Source of the DNA: Nocardiopsis alborubida
GTDB lineage: Bacteria > Actinomycetota > Actinomycetes > Streptosporangiales > Streptosporangiaceae
Direction: 5' to 3'
Length of the DNA: 62,604 nt
NCBI RefSeq assembly: GCF_012396365.1
Contig: NZ_JAAXPG010000038.1
Span: 1 to 62,604, forward strand
Below, piece after piece: positions 45,838-54,008 of this stretch. The notes under the pieces were generated by a model. The model did not search any database, was not told where the DNA came from, and worked only from the letters and a program-made list of their open reading frames with translations. Numbering within the stretch: position 1 is the stretch's first letter; the number at the start of each line of letters is the position of its first letter. Position numbers and translations under genes: made by a program.

Positions 45838-46044
45838 ATGACCTGGTGGCAGAGCATCAGCCCGTCCTTCACCGTGCTGGCAGGCATCTGCATCAGTGTT
45901 TCCGCGCTGATGCGTGAAGACCGCCTGTTCGTCCTTCTGGGCGTGCTGGTCGCGGTGTCCGCAGCCGTCATCCAGGGCTACTGGCTGCTGCAGATGTACC
46001 GGCGCCGGCGCCACGGCCCCGCGCGACCGCACGAGGAGCCATAG
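45838..46044 (+). CDS. Small two-helix membrane protein
   Basis: A 68-aa protein. Two transmembrane helices (FTVLAGICISVSALM and LFVLLGVLVAVSAAVIQGYW) are separated by a short REDR turn, with a basic tail QMYRRRRHG. No family recognised. AGGA lies 4 nt before ATG 45838. It is the first gene of the small accessory stretch after tRNA-Ser. Confidence 0.6.
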   Translation: MTWWQSISPSFTVLAGICISVSALMREDRLFVLLGVLVAVSAAVIQGYWLLQMYRRRRHGPARPHEEP

Positions 46045-46085
46045 CCGCGCACCAGCCAATTCGTCGTTTTGTCGACAGGGGTCAA

Positions 46086-46145
46086 GGCCCTCGGCACAGC
46101 AGGGTTTCGTGGGTTCGTATCCCATAACCCGCGGAACCGAGGGCC
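46086..46145. repeat. Hairpin containing a tRNA T-arm-like core
   Basis: GGCCCTCGG (46086-46094) pairs with CCGAGGGCC (46137-46145); inside, GGGTT (46102-46106) pairs with AACCC (46126-46130) around GTGGG-TTCGTAT-CCCAT. The segment TTCGTGGGTTCGTATCCCAT differs by three bases from the T-arm region of the tRNA-Ser 0.8 kb upstream. No rest of a tRNA is present. Confidence 0.5.
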
Positions 46146-46184
46146 CTCGCCCCTTCTGTCAGTTCGCCGGGAAGCCTTCGTTGG

Positions 46185-46448
46185 TCACAGGTGCTCCTCT
46201 TCGGGCTCGGTCGCTACCTTTCGCGGACGGCCGCCGGTCGTGCGCCAGGGCTCGGGCAGCGGTCCGCCCGCGCGCAGGTGTGCGTCCAGCAGCGACAGCA
46301 ACCGGTCGGCCTCGTACAGCGCCGCACAGGCCTCACCGGCGTGGCGCGGTCGTGTCCGGAGTTCCTCGGACAGGGCGTCGTACAGGTCCGTGGCGGTGTC
46401 CGGTCCGGGTTCGGATTCGAGGAGGCCCGGCGGAACCGGCGTGCTCAC
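46185..46448 (-). CDS. Small acidic protein, accessory island
   Basis: An 87-aa protein without recognised domains, mostly helical (ATDLYDALSEELRTR, EACAALYEADRLLSLLDAHL) with a charged C terminus. GTG 46448 overlaps the stop of the preceding gene (GTGA), so both are translated together. Similar pairs of small proteins accompany GntR regulators in mobile actinomycete elements; that link is inference. Confidence 0.6.
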   Translation of the reverse strand: MSTPVPPGLLESEPGPDTATDLYDALSEELRTRPRHAGEACAALYEADRLLSLLDAHLRAGGPLPEPWRTTGGRPRKVATEPEEEHL

Positions 46449-46786
46449 GAGACCGCCCCCAGGCCCGCCAGGAGGTCCCCCACCGGCTGACGCCGCGCCT
46501 CGTGGGCCAGGTAGTAGCCCCGCACGAGGGCCTCCGACGGATCGATCGGGGGCAGCGGCTCACGCCGGGTGCCGTCCGGGGTCGGGCGCGGAGCGGGGAC
46601 CGGAGGAGGAGTCGGTGCGCCCGCGACCGTGCCGGGATCGACGGCGTAGCGGCGCACCCGGGAGGCGCGGCGCCTGCGGGCCTCGGCGCGCAGCTCTCCG
46701 GCGAGGACGCGCGGTGCCGCGTGGAGGCCCCGTGCCGGACGGAGGCAACGAAGGATGACGGCCACCAGGGCCGTTACGATGTGCAC
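46445..46786 (-). CDS. Small protein with N-terminal hydrophobic helix, accessory island
   Basis: A 113-aa protein from GTG 46786: VHIVTALVAVILRCLRPARG is a membrane-like start, then a basic segment, a Pro-rich linker and a conserved-looking tail PLPPIDPSEALVRGYYLAHE. Actinomycete proteins with LRPxxGxHR and a final 'R-Y-AHE' block, usually beside a divergent GntR gene, look related (from memory). GTG 46840 would lengthen it by 18 residues. Divergent from the GntR gene. Confidence 0.6.
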   Translation of the reverse strand: MHIVTALVAVILRCLRPARGLHAAPRVLAGELRAEARRRRASRVRRYAVDPGTVAGAPTPPPVPAPRPTPDGTRREPLPPIDPSEALVRGYYLAHEARRQPVGDLLAGLGAVS

Positions 46787-46892
46787 TTGTCTGCCTGCTT
46801 TCACCAGGTGGACTGGGCCCGGGGGTGTTCGCCGCACCACCGGGCCGCCTCATGTTCAATTCCCGATAATAGACCAGTTCAGCTATAGCACG

Positions 46893-46933
46893 CTAGGCAT
46901 GCCTGCATTGCTAGGCGTCCTAAGGATTCCTAG
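46893..46933. promoter_or_regulatory. Three evenly spaced CTAGG/CCTAG sites before gntR
   Basis: CTAGG at 46893 and 46911 and CCTAG at 46929 begin exactly 18 bp apart, just upstream of the GntR start and in the divergent promoter region. Likely the operator of this regulator. Confidence 0.5.
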
Positions 46934-46943
46934 CGTCCCTGAC

Positions 46944-47186
46944 ATGGAGTGGCGTGAGGGTCTGCCCAGGTGGGTACAGATAGCGGACGAACTGGAGAGG
47001 CGTATCCGAGAGGGTGAGTACCCGCCCGGGAGTCGCGTCCCGTCGGTGCTCAAGCTCATGGACGAGTTCCAGGTGGCCTCCGCGACGGCGCAGAAGGCTC
47101 TCTCCGGACTGCGCGACCGGGGGCTGACGCGTACCGAACCGGGGATCGGGTCCACCGTCCGGGATTCCCCACGACGTGCGCCCTGA
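46944..47186 (+). CDS. Short GntR-family regulator
   Basis: An 80-aa protein consisting almost only of the GntR winged helix: PRWVQIADELERRIREGEYP, GSRVPSVLKLMDEFQVASAT, AQKALSGLRDRGL. There is no effector-binding domain, as in the short GntR proteins of actinomycete conjugative elements. ATG 46944 fits the domain start; ATG 46899 would lie inside the presumed operator. Confidence 0.75.
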   Translation: MEWREGLPRWVQIADELERRIREGEYPPGSRVPSVLKLMDEFQVASATAQKALSGLRDRGLTRTEPGIGSTVRDSPRRAP

Positions 47187-47408
47187 GCGGCCGCGTCCCT
47201 GGTTCCTGGTTCCTGGTTCCTGGTTCCTGGTTCCTGCTCCTCAGCATCGCCCTCGTCGCGTGCAGCACCGTGTGGATCGCGCTGGGCCCCGGACCCGGGC
47301 GGCTGGCTGGCCTTCCTCGTCTGGAACGTCCTCGTCACCTGGCTGGTCTGTCTGGGGATCGCCGTCCGCGACCACACCAGGCCGAGGAAACCCCACGGTG
47401 AGCGGTGA
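47176..47408 (+). pseudogene. Remnant of a small membrane protein with tandem repeat and frameshift
   Basis: Two frames together read as one small membrane protein: an N-terminal helix (FLLLSIALVACSTVWIALG) in one frame and a C-terminal helix (GWLAFLVWNVLVTWLVCLGI, then a basic tail and TGA 47408) in another. Losing one C in GGGCCCCGG near 47290 joins them as LGPDPGGWLAF. The start candidate GTG 47176 is in the third frame, offset by the 7-bp tandem repeat 47200-47234; one repeat fewer would connect it to the first helix. A decayed or switchable gene. Confidence 0.45.
47200..47234 (+). repeat. 7-bp tandem repeat, TGGTTCC x5
   Basis: Five perfect copies of TGGTTCC, followed by a partial TGCTCC. 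Seven is not a multiple of three, so each gain or loss shifts the reading frame of anything translated through it. Confidence 0.9.
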
Positions 47409-47483
47409 CCGCCGTCCGACCGCCCCGTCGACGTGTCGACATGTCGCCGCATCGTTCCGACGCGGGTGGGCAGTATGCACGCC

Positions 47484-47858
47484 ATGATCGGACGACTGCA
47501 CACCATCGCCCTGGACTGCCCCGACCCCGGCGCGCTCGCGGACTTCTACGCCGAGCTGCTCGGGCTCCCCGTCACCAAGCGTGAGGAGCACTGGGTGGTG
47601 GTCGGGGAGGACTGGCCGCGGCTCGCCTTCCAGCACGCGCCCGACCACAAGGCCCCGGCGTGGCCGGACCCCGAGCGGCCCCAGCAGGCGCACCTCGACG
47701 TCTGGGTGGAGGACATCGAGGCGGCCGAGGAGCGCGTGCTGGCACTCGGGGCGCGCAGGCTCGCGGTCGCCGAGGACGACCCCCGCGACCTGTTCCGGGT
47801 CTACGCCGACCCCGCCGGGCACCCCTTCTGCCTGGAGTACGCCGCCGGAGGCGCCTGA
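47484..47858 (+). CDS. Glyoxalase/VOC-superfamily protein
   Basis: A 124-aa VOC fold of the Glyoxalase_6 type: paired beta-alpha-beta units with GRLHTIALDCPDPGALADFY at the start and QAHLDVWVEDIEAAEERVL in the second half; FRVYADPAGHPFCLEY closes it. Substrate unknown. ATG 47484 suits the fold; ATG 47475 adds three residues. Confidence 0.85.
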   Translation: MIGRLHTIALDCPDPGALADFYAELLGLPVTKREEHWVVVGEDWPRLAFQHAPDHKAPAWPDPERPQQAHLDVWVEDIEAAEERVLALGARRLAVAEDDPRDLFRVYADPAGHPFCLEYAAGGA

Positions 47859-47859
47859 A

Positions 47860-47883
47860 CCCGCCCGGGGGCGCCCGGGCGGG
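47860..47883. terminator. Terminator between VOC and UspA genes
   Basis: CCCGCCCGGG (47860-47869) and CCCGGGCGGG (47874-47883), a 10-bp stem with a GGCG loop, lie directly after the VOC stop and between two convergent genes. Confidence 0.7.
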
Positions 47884-47905
47884 CGTCCCCGGCTACTCCC
47901 CCCGG

Positions 47906-48832
47906 CTACTCCTCCTCGGCGTGGTGCGGAAGGATCACCACCGGGATCTCGGAGTGGTGCAGCACGCCCTGGCTGACCGAGCCCAGGAGCAGTCCGCGCA
48001 CGCTCCCCCTGCCCCGGGAGCCCACCACGATCGCGTCGGCGCCCTCGGCGGCCCCTATCAGCGCGTTGACCGGGCTGTCCTGGGTGCGCACCACGCTGAC
48101 CCCGAAGTCGAGGTCCTCGCGTCGCCTGCCGGTGACGTCGAGCAGCATCTCGCCCACCAGCTCCTCGGACTTGCGGTCGAACAGCTTCTCCTGGGGCTCG
48201 TAGCCCATGGCGGTCATCGCCATCGGGTCGTAGGGGTAGGGCACCTCCCAGCTGTTGACCACGACGAGTTCGCCGCCGCTCTCCCGCACCAGGTCCACGG
48301 CCAGGCGCAGCGCCCGGCGGGCGTTCCTGGAACCGTCCACGCCGACCACCACCCGGCCGAGCGAGGTCGTCGCGGGACTGCCCCCGTGCGAGGGCACCAC
48401 CACGACCGGGCACGCCGCCTGGGCGGCCACGCGGATGCTCACCGAGCCCACGAACACCGACGCGAACGTGCCCAGGCCCCGTGTGCCGAGCACGAGCAGG
48501 TCGTGCGCCCGGCTGTGGCTCAGCAGCGCCAGCGGCGGCTCCTCCAGGGCGGTCTCGGTCTCCACCGCCACCGACGGCCGGGCGCGGCGCACGTGCTCCG
48601 CGGCCTTGGTCAGCACCTCGTCGGCCTGGTCCGAGATCTCCGCGGTGGGGTCGAAGCGGGCGGGCACGGAGCCGGCCGACACGATCAGCGGCATTCCCAG
48701 CGCGTGGACGGCCCGGAGCGGCACGCCCCTGCGGTCCGCCTCGGCGGCCGCCCACTCCAGCGCCGCCCGCGAGTGGTCGGAGCCGTCGACGCCGACCACG
48801 ACCCTGGGCGAGTGCTCTTCGTTGCTTGGCAT
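47906..48832 (-). CDS. Universal stress protein, two UspA domains
   Basis: A 308-aa protein with two tandem UspA domains, each with VVVGVDGS at its start and an ATP-binding G-x2-G-x9-GS motif (GTRGLGTFASVFVGSVS and GSRGRGSVRGLLLGSVS). ATP-binding Usps act in stress or dormancy. ATG 48832 has AAGGGGG 6 nt upstream. A close paralogue lies 190 nt upstream on the same strand. Confidence 0.9.
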   Translation of the reverse strand: MPSNEEHSPRVVVGVDGSDHSRAALEWAAAEADRRGVPLRAVHALGMPLIVSAGSVPARFDPTAEISDQADEVLTKAAEHVRRARPSVAVETETALEEPPLALLSHSRAHDLLVLGTRGLGTFASVFVGSVSIRVAAQAACPVVVVPSHGGSPATTSLGRVVVGVDGSRNARRALRLAVDLVRESGGELVVVNSWEVPYPYDPMAMTAMGYEPQEKLFDRKSEELVGEMLLDVTGRRREDLDFGVSVVRTQDSPVNALIGAAEGADAIVVGSRGRGSVRGLLLGSVSQGVLHHSEIPVVILPHHAEEE

Positions 48833-49021
48833 GGTTTCCCCCTTGGTAACGCTGTCCGTCATCGCCGGGGAGGACGGTCGTTCCCGGGATCGGCACGGAC
48901 CCCCGTCGGGCCGCCCGTTCCCCTCAGGTCGTCCCCGGGCCACCGTTCTCCCCGCTGACCCGCCGTTCCCCCCAGGCCGTTCTCCCTCCGACCGCTCCTC
49001 CGGTCGTCCGTCCCCCGGCGG

Positions 49022-49930
49022 TCACTCGTCCTCCGGCTGCGGCGGCAGGACGGCCACGGGCACCGGGGCGTGTTGCAGCACCCCCTGGCTGACCGAGCCC
49101 ATCACCAGCCCGCGCACGCCCCCGCGTCCGCGCGAGCCCACCACCAGCAGATCCGCGTCCCGCCCCGCCTCCAGAAGGGCGTCCACGGGGTTGGCCTGCG
49201 TCCGGATCGCACTGATCTCCAGGTGCTCGGTCCGGTCGTCGACCACCTCCGCTAGCAGACCCGCGACCACCTCCTCGGACTGGCGGTCGAACATCTCCTC
49301 GTGCAGGGCCCGGGCGTCGGCGGCCAGCGACTCGGCGTCCGCGGGCAGCGGCACCTCCCAGCTGTTGACCACCACGACCTCCGACCCGCTCACCAGAGCC
49401 TCGTGGAGGGCGAAGCGCAGCGCGCGGCGGGAGGACTCGGACCCGTCCACGCCCACCACGACGCGGCCGCGCCGCGGCGGCGGCTTCTCCTGGTTGGGGA
49501 CGACCACCACGGGACAGGGCGCGTGGGAGGAGGCACGCACGCTGATCGAGCCGAGCATGATCGCCCGGACCCCGCCCAGCCCCCTCGAACCCACCACGAC
49601 GACGTCCTCGGGCAGGGCGTCGTTGAGCAGGACCGCGGGCGCGTCCTCCGGCGCCAGGACGGTCGCCACGTCCAGTCCGGGACGGGCGCGGTGCGCGTAC
49701 GCGGCGCCCGCGGTGAGCAGGTCGTGCCCGGCCTCCCGCTGGTCCTCGACGGCCACGCGCCCGGCCGCCCCGTAGGCGCCGATCACCACCGGCATCCCGA
49801 GGCCGTGCACGATCCGCAGCTGCGTGCCGCGTCTGGCGGCCTCCTCGGTCGCCCAGGCCAGGGCGGCGTGGGAGGCGGGTGTGCCGTCCACGCCGACCAC
49901 GACCGCGGGCGGGCGTTCCTGTGCGTTCAT
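49022..49930 (-). CDS. Universal stress protein, two UspA domains (paralogue)
   Basis: A 302-aa tandem-UspA protein, strongly similar in layout to the one at 47906; both ATP motifs are intact (GSRGLGGVRAIMLGSIS, GSRGRGGVRGLVMGSVS), and NSWEVPLPAD matches NSWEVPYPYD of the paralogue. It arose by duplication. ATG 49930 with AAGGGG 6 nt upstream; TTG 49936 is in frame but less likely. Confidence 0.9.
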   Translation of the reverse strand: MNAQERPPAVVVGVDGTPASHAALAWATEEAARRGTQLRIVHGLGMPVVIGAYGAAGRVAVEDQREAGHDLLTAGAAYAHRARPGLDVATVLAPEDAPAVLLNDALPEDVVVVGSRGLGGVRAIMLGSISVRASSHAPCPVVVVPNQEKPPPRRGRVVVGVDGSESSRRALRFALHEALVSGSEVVVVNSWEVPLPADAESLAADARALHEEMFDRQSEEVVAGLLAEVVDDRTEHLEISAIRTQANPVDALLEAGRDADLLVVGSRGRGGVRGLVMGSVSQGVLQHAPVPVAVLPPQPEDE

Positions 49931-50038
49931 CCCCAACCCCTTCCCCCTCGTCCTTCCCCTGTCCGAAAGCGGGCCCCGGAAAACGGGGAGGAGTCGAAGG
50001 AGGGGCCGCCCGCGCGCCGCACCCCGCCCGCGGCCGCC

Positions 50039-52141
50039 TCACCTCTGCCAGGCGAACGCCTCCCCGACCGACGCGGCCAACTGGAGGTAGGCGTCCCGCG
50101 TGGCGGGGGCGAGCCGTTCCAGGTCCACCTCAGCGCCCTCCTCCAGGTGCCCGTCCCAGGGCACCCGCACCACGTCGCGGCACCGCCCGGCGAAGTGCTC
50201 CTCCAGCCGGTTCAGGTCCACGCTGCTCTTGCTGTCGGAGCGCACCATCGACAGCACCACCACGGCGCCGCGGACGAGGGCGCCGTGGCCGTGCGCCTCC
50301 AGCCAGTCCAGGGTGGCGCTGGCGCTGCGGGCGCCGTCCACGGACGCCGAGCTGACCAGGACCACCTGGTCGGCCAGTCCCAGCACCCCGCGCATGGCCG
50401 AGTGCAGCAGGCCGGTGCCGCAGTCGGTGATGCAGATGGAGTAGAAGTGCTCGACGATCCGGGAGACCTCCCGGTAGTCGGCGTCGCTGAAGGCCTCGGA
50501 GACCGCCGGGTCTCGGTCGGAGGCCAGGATCTCCAGCCTGCTGGGCGCCTGCGAGGTGAACCCGCGGATGTCGGCGTAGCGCGACACGAGATGGCGCTCG
50601 TTGAGCAGATCGCGGATGGTCGCGGCGGTCTCCAGCCGCACCTTGTCGGACAACGTGCCGCGGTCGGGGTTGGCGTCCACCGCGAGCACCCGGTCGCCGC
50701 GCAGGGAGGCCAGCGTCGCGCCGAGGGCGACCGTGGTGGTCGTCTTGCCGACCCCGCCCTTGAGGCTGAGCACGGCCACCCGGTGGTGCCCGGTCGCCAC
50801 GGGCGTGCTCGCGCGGGCAACCAGCTCGCGCTGGCGCAGCACCTTGGCCGACTCCCCCGGGTTGACCAGGCCCAGGGTGGCGGCGTGCACGGCACGGCGC
50901 CACCCGCCGCTGGGGCCCTGGCGCCGGTTGCGCACGAGGGTGGCCGCGTTGAGCGCGTCGGAGGTCTGCCGCTCCTGTTCGGGACGGCGCTGAGCAGGTG
51001 AACCCGGGGGAGCGGACGGAGCGGGCGGCGGCGCGAGGTCGGCTCGGGGTCCGGTGAGCGCGGACGGCGGCTCGGGAGCTCGGGGCGGTGCCGGACGGAC
51101 GGGTTCGCCCTGTGGAGGCGCGGACCGGAAGGGGCCGGGGTCCTCGTCCAGCCACGCGCCCAGACCCGTGTCCTGTGCGGACCGGGGGGCTGAGCCCGGG
51201 GCGGGCCCGTCCCCCGGTTCGCGGACGGGGCTCGAAACGTGCCTCTGGTCAGGGCCCGGGTCGGGTCCCCGAACGGAGTGCGGACCCGCCCCCGTCTCCG
51301 GGTCCGCCGGAAGCGGCCCCGTGGCCCGCGGTCCGCCCCGGACGTCGTCATGCTCCGTATCCAGGGGAGGCAGCTGCTCGGGTTCGGGCACGTCGGAGTC
51401 GCGGCGCAGCCTGCGGGGCGCCAGCGGATCCTCCCCGCCCGGCCGGGTCGGACGTTGGAGGCGCTGCCGCTGCGGGCGCCTGCGGGCGGCGCCCGGCAGC
51501 AGGCGGAGCGTGCCGTCCTCCTCACCGTCGTCGGCGTCCACGTCGGCGGCGGCGTCCTCGGCAGCGGCGGCGAAAGCCCCCGAGCCCGCGAGGAACTCCG
51601 AGGGCCCGGAGGCACCGGAGGACCGTGGGGGCGCCAGCGGCTTGGGCCCCGCGGAAGACCGAGGGGAGCCGGAGTCCTCGGACACCTCGGGAGGGCCGGA
51701 AAACCCAGGATTCCCAGAAACCCCAGAAAAAGCTAAGGGAATCTCTGCCTCAGGCTCTTCCGGAACCTCCTCCGGCTCGGGGGCAGCAGAAACCCCCGGA
51801 GACACAAAAGCACCGGAGGCCGTCCGCTCCGGTTCCCCGCCGAGCTCCTCCACCCCACCCGCATCGTCCGCCGGAGCCGGCGTCTGGTGCCCCGCTCCCA
51901 GCAGCGGCGTGTCCTCTGGCAACCGGGCGTAGGGCGGCGGAGGCGGCGCCTCGCCCTCGAAGCCGCCGAACCACTGGTCGTGGGGTGAGGGCTCGTGCGC
52001 GGTCGGCCCCGGCGCGGCGGTGTCCGGGGCGTGCTCCTCCGGGTCACCCGCCGAGCGGTCCGGTTCGACGTGCTCCCCGGCCTCGGGTCCGGAGCCCGCC
52101 TCAGAGCTTCGACCCGACCCGTTGTGTTCCTGGTGTGCCAC
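50039..52141 (-). CDS. ParA/MinD ATPase with long disordered N terminus
   Basis: A 700-aa protein. Residues 1-400 are Pro/Ser/Glu/Gly-rich and disordered, with a short conserved-looking patch HDQWFGGFEGEAPPPPP near residue 55. The C-terminal 260 residues are a MinD/ParA ATPase with intact deviant Walker A (SLKGGVGKTTTTVAL), DANPDRGTL and ITDCGTGLLHSAM. The layout resembles EspI-like or SCO-type MinD proteins linked to type VII secretion or septation, but no such genes are adjacent. GTG 52141 with AGGAGA 6 nt upstream. Likely monocistronic. Confidence 0.85.
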   Translation of the reverse strand: MAHQEHNGSGRSSEAGSGPEAGEHVEPDRSAGDPEEHAPDTAAPGPTAHEPSPHDQWFGGFEGEAPPPPPYARLPEDTPLLGAGHQTPAPADDAGGVEELGGEPERTASGAFVSPGVSAAPEPEEVPEEPEAEIPLAFSGVSGNPGFSGPPEVSEDSGSPRSSAGPKPLAPPRSSGASGPSEFLAGSGAFAAAAEDAAADVDADDGEEDGTLRLLPGAARRRPQRQRLQRPTRPGGEDPLAPRRLRRDSDVPEPEQLPPLDTEHDDVRGGPRATGPLPADPETGAGPHSVRGPDPGPDQRHVSSPVREPGDGPAPGSAPRSAQDTGLGAWLDEDPGPFRSAPPQGEPVRPAPPRAPEPPSALTGPRADLAPPPAPSAPPGSPAQRRPEQERQTSDALNAATLVRNRRQGPSGGWRRAVHAATLGLVNPGESAKVLRQRELVARASTPVATGHHRVAVLSLKGGVGKTTTTVALGATLASLRGDRVLAVDANPDRGTLSDKVRLETAATIRDLLNERHLVSRYADIRGFTSQAPSRLEILASDRDPAVSEAFSDADYREVSRIVEHFYSICITDCGTGLLHSAMRGVLGLADQVVLVSSASVDGARSASATLDWLEAHGHGALVRGAVVVLSMVRSDSKSSVDLNRLEEHFAGRCRDVVRVPWDGHLEEGAEVDLERLAPATRDAYLQLAASVGEAFAWQR

Positions 52142-52321
52142 CGGAGTTCTCCTGCTTGAAGGGGGCGTGCTGTGGAAGGAGGGATACCCCAGCGGGGAAG
52201 AGACGGGTTCCGCTCCCTGGGATCACTCTTACCCGCCCGTTCCTACCGAAGCATCCTCACGAGCAGGTGAACAGAGGAATCCGTTGCCTGCCGTGGAACC
52301 TCCCCGGGTACTGTCTGGCTC

Positions 52322-53296
52322 ATGCACGCGATCCGTATCAGCGAACCGGGCGGACCCGAGGTCCTGGCCTGGACAGAGGTTCCCGATCCCGTCCCCGGCG
52401 AGGGGGAGGTCCTGGTGGACGTGGCCGCGAGCGCGGCCAACCGGGCCGACGTCTCCCAGCGCCAGGGCAACTACCCGCCGCCGCCCGGTGCCTCCGAGTA
52501 CCCCGGGCTGGAGTGCTCGGGCACCGTCGCCGCGCTCGGCCCCGGCACCGAGGACTCGGGCTGGTCCGTGGGCGACCGGGTGTGCGCCCTGCTGTCCGGG
52601 GGCGGCTACGCCGAGAAGGTCGCCGTCCCGGTGGGCCAGCTGCTGCCGGTCCCCGCGGGCGTGGACCTCGTGGAGGCCGCCGCTCTGCCCGAGGTGGCCT
52701 GCACCGTGTGGTCCAACCTGGTGATGGTCGGCGGCCTGCGCGCCGGGGAGACCGTCCTGGTCCACGGCGGCGGCAGCGGCATCGGCACCTTCGCGGTCCA
52801 GTTCGCCCGCGCCCTGGGCGCCCGGGTGGCGGTCACGGCGGGCAGCCGGGAGAAGCTGGAGCGCTGCCGCGAACTGGGCGCGGAGATCCTGATCGACTAC
52901 AAGGAGGAGGACTTCACCGAGCGCATGCGCGAGGCGGGCGGCGCCGACCTCGTCCTCGACATCATGGGCGGCTCCTACCTGGACGCCAACCTGCGCTCGC
53001 TGGCCACGAACGGCCGCCTGGTGATCATCGCGCTGATGGGCGGACGCCGTGCCGAGGCCGATCTGGGGCGTATGCTCGCCAAGAGGCTCTCCGTCCACGC
53101 GACGACCCTGCGTTCCCGCCCCCTGGAGGAGAAGGCCGCCATCGTCTCGGGAGTAGTCGAGCAGGTGTGGCCGTTGGTAGAACAGGGAGTCGTCCGCCCC
53201 GTCGTCGACCGCTCGGTCCCGATGCGGAACGCGGCGGAGGCGCACCGCGTCATGGAAACGAGCGCGCACACCGGAAAGATCCTTCTTCCCCGTTGA
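52322..53296 (+). CDS. NAD(P)H:quinone oxidoreductase (MDR family)
   Basis: A 324-aa zinc-free medium-chain dehydrogenase/reductase of the quinone-oxidoreductase (PIG3-like) group. GroES-like N-terminal domain with NRADVSQRQGNYPPPPGA and Rossmann fold with HGGGSGIGTFAVQFA and VTAGSREKLE (NADPH-type). ATG 52322 is leaderless-type: TTGCCT (52284) - 19 bp - TACTGT (52309-52314), then 7 nt to the ATG. bpa follows after 33 nt. Confidence 0.92.
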   Translation: MHAIRISEPGGPEVLAWTEVPDPVPGEGEVLVDVAASAANRADVSQRQGNYPPPPGASEYPGLECSGTVAALGPGTEDSGWSVGDRVCALLSGGGYAEKVAVPVGQLLPVPAGVDLVEAAALPEVACTVWSNLVMVGGLRAGETVLVHGGGSGIGTFAVQFARALGARVAVTAGSREKLERCRELGAEILIDYKEEDFTERMREAGGADLVLDIMGGSYLDANLRSLATNGRLVIIALMGGRRAEADLGRMLAKRLSVHATTLRSRPLEEKAAIVSGVVEQVWPLVEQGVVRPVVDRSVPMRNAAEAHRVMETSAHTGKILLPR

Positions 53297-53329
53297 CAGC
53301 GTGCCGGTGACATCCACGTAAGGGGACTG

Positions 53330-53875
53330 ATGAGCAGCGTAGAGAACCCGGAGGAGCAGGCTCGGATCCTGGTCATGGGAACCGACCGCGACGGGGGCGG
53401 CGAGGAGGGCGCGGAGGAGCCGCGCACCCTCGCCGACATGGTGGAGCAGCCCGCCAAGGTGATGCGGATCGGCAGCATGATCCGGCAGCTCCTGGACGAG
53501 GTCAAGGCCGCTCCGCTGGACGAGGCGAGCCGGACCAGGCTCAAGGAGATCCACACCTCGTCCATCAAGGAGCTGGAGGACGGTCTGGCCCCCGAGCTGA
53601 TCGAGGAGCTGGAGCGGCTGACCCTGCCGTTCGCGGAGGGCGCGGCCCCCAGCGACGCCGAGCTGCGTATCGCGCAGGCTCAGCTGGTGGGCTGGCTGGA
53701 GGGGCTGTTCCACGGCATCCAGACCACCCTGTTCGCCCAGCAGATGGCGGCCCGCGCCCAGCTGGAGAACATGCGCAAGGCCCTGCCGCCCGGTATGGCG
53801 GGTCTGCAGGCCCAGGGGCCGGGCGCTCCCGGCGGCCTGGACGAGGAGCCGCACGGCTCCGGCCCGTACCTGTGA
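53330..53875 (+). CDS. bpa: Bacterial proteasome activator
   Basis: A 181-aa DUF2587 protein, homologue of M. tuberculosis Bpa (Rv3780), the ATP-independent ring that opens the 20S proteasome. The helical core (LADMVEQPAKVMRIGSMIRQ, ELIEELERLTLPF, LVGWLEGLFHGIQTTLFAQQ) is conserved. The C terminus ends GPYL, the proteasome-docking tail (GQYL in M. tuberculosis). It implies that this organism has a proteasome, although its genes are outside the window. ATG 53330. Confidence 0.93.
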   Translation: MSSVENPEEQARILVMGTDRDGGGEEGAEEPRTLADMVEQPAKVMRIGSMIRQLLDEVKAAPLDEASRTRLKEIHTSSIKELEDGLAPELIEELERLTLPFAEGAAPSDAELRIAQAQLVGWLEGLFHGIQTTLFAQQMAARAQLENMRKALPPGMAGLQAQGPGAPGGLDEEPHGSGPYL

Positions 53876-53898
53876 CCGGTCCGTACCTGTAACGCCGA

Positions 53899-53934
53899 GC
53901 GCGGAGCCCGCCCCGGCCGGGGCGGGCTCCGCGC
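53899..53934. terminator. Bidirectional terminator between bpa and serS
   Basis: GCGCGGAGCCCGCCCCGG (53899-53916) is followed at once by its exact complement CCGGGGCGGGCTCCGCGC (53917-53934), a 36-bp perfect palindrome between convergent genes. Confidence 0.85.
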
Positions 53935-54008
53935 GTACAGGGGTCCTGCGGCTCGACGGCCGTGAGGTACGGACCCGGTCCCGGGCGTCCGGTGCCGGGC
54001 CCCGGGTG

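Noticed and set aside
47198..47240. TGGTTCC tandem repeat as a CRISPR array
   Set aside because: 7-bp units in direct contact with no spacers; a simple sequence repeat.
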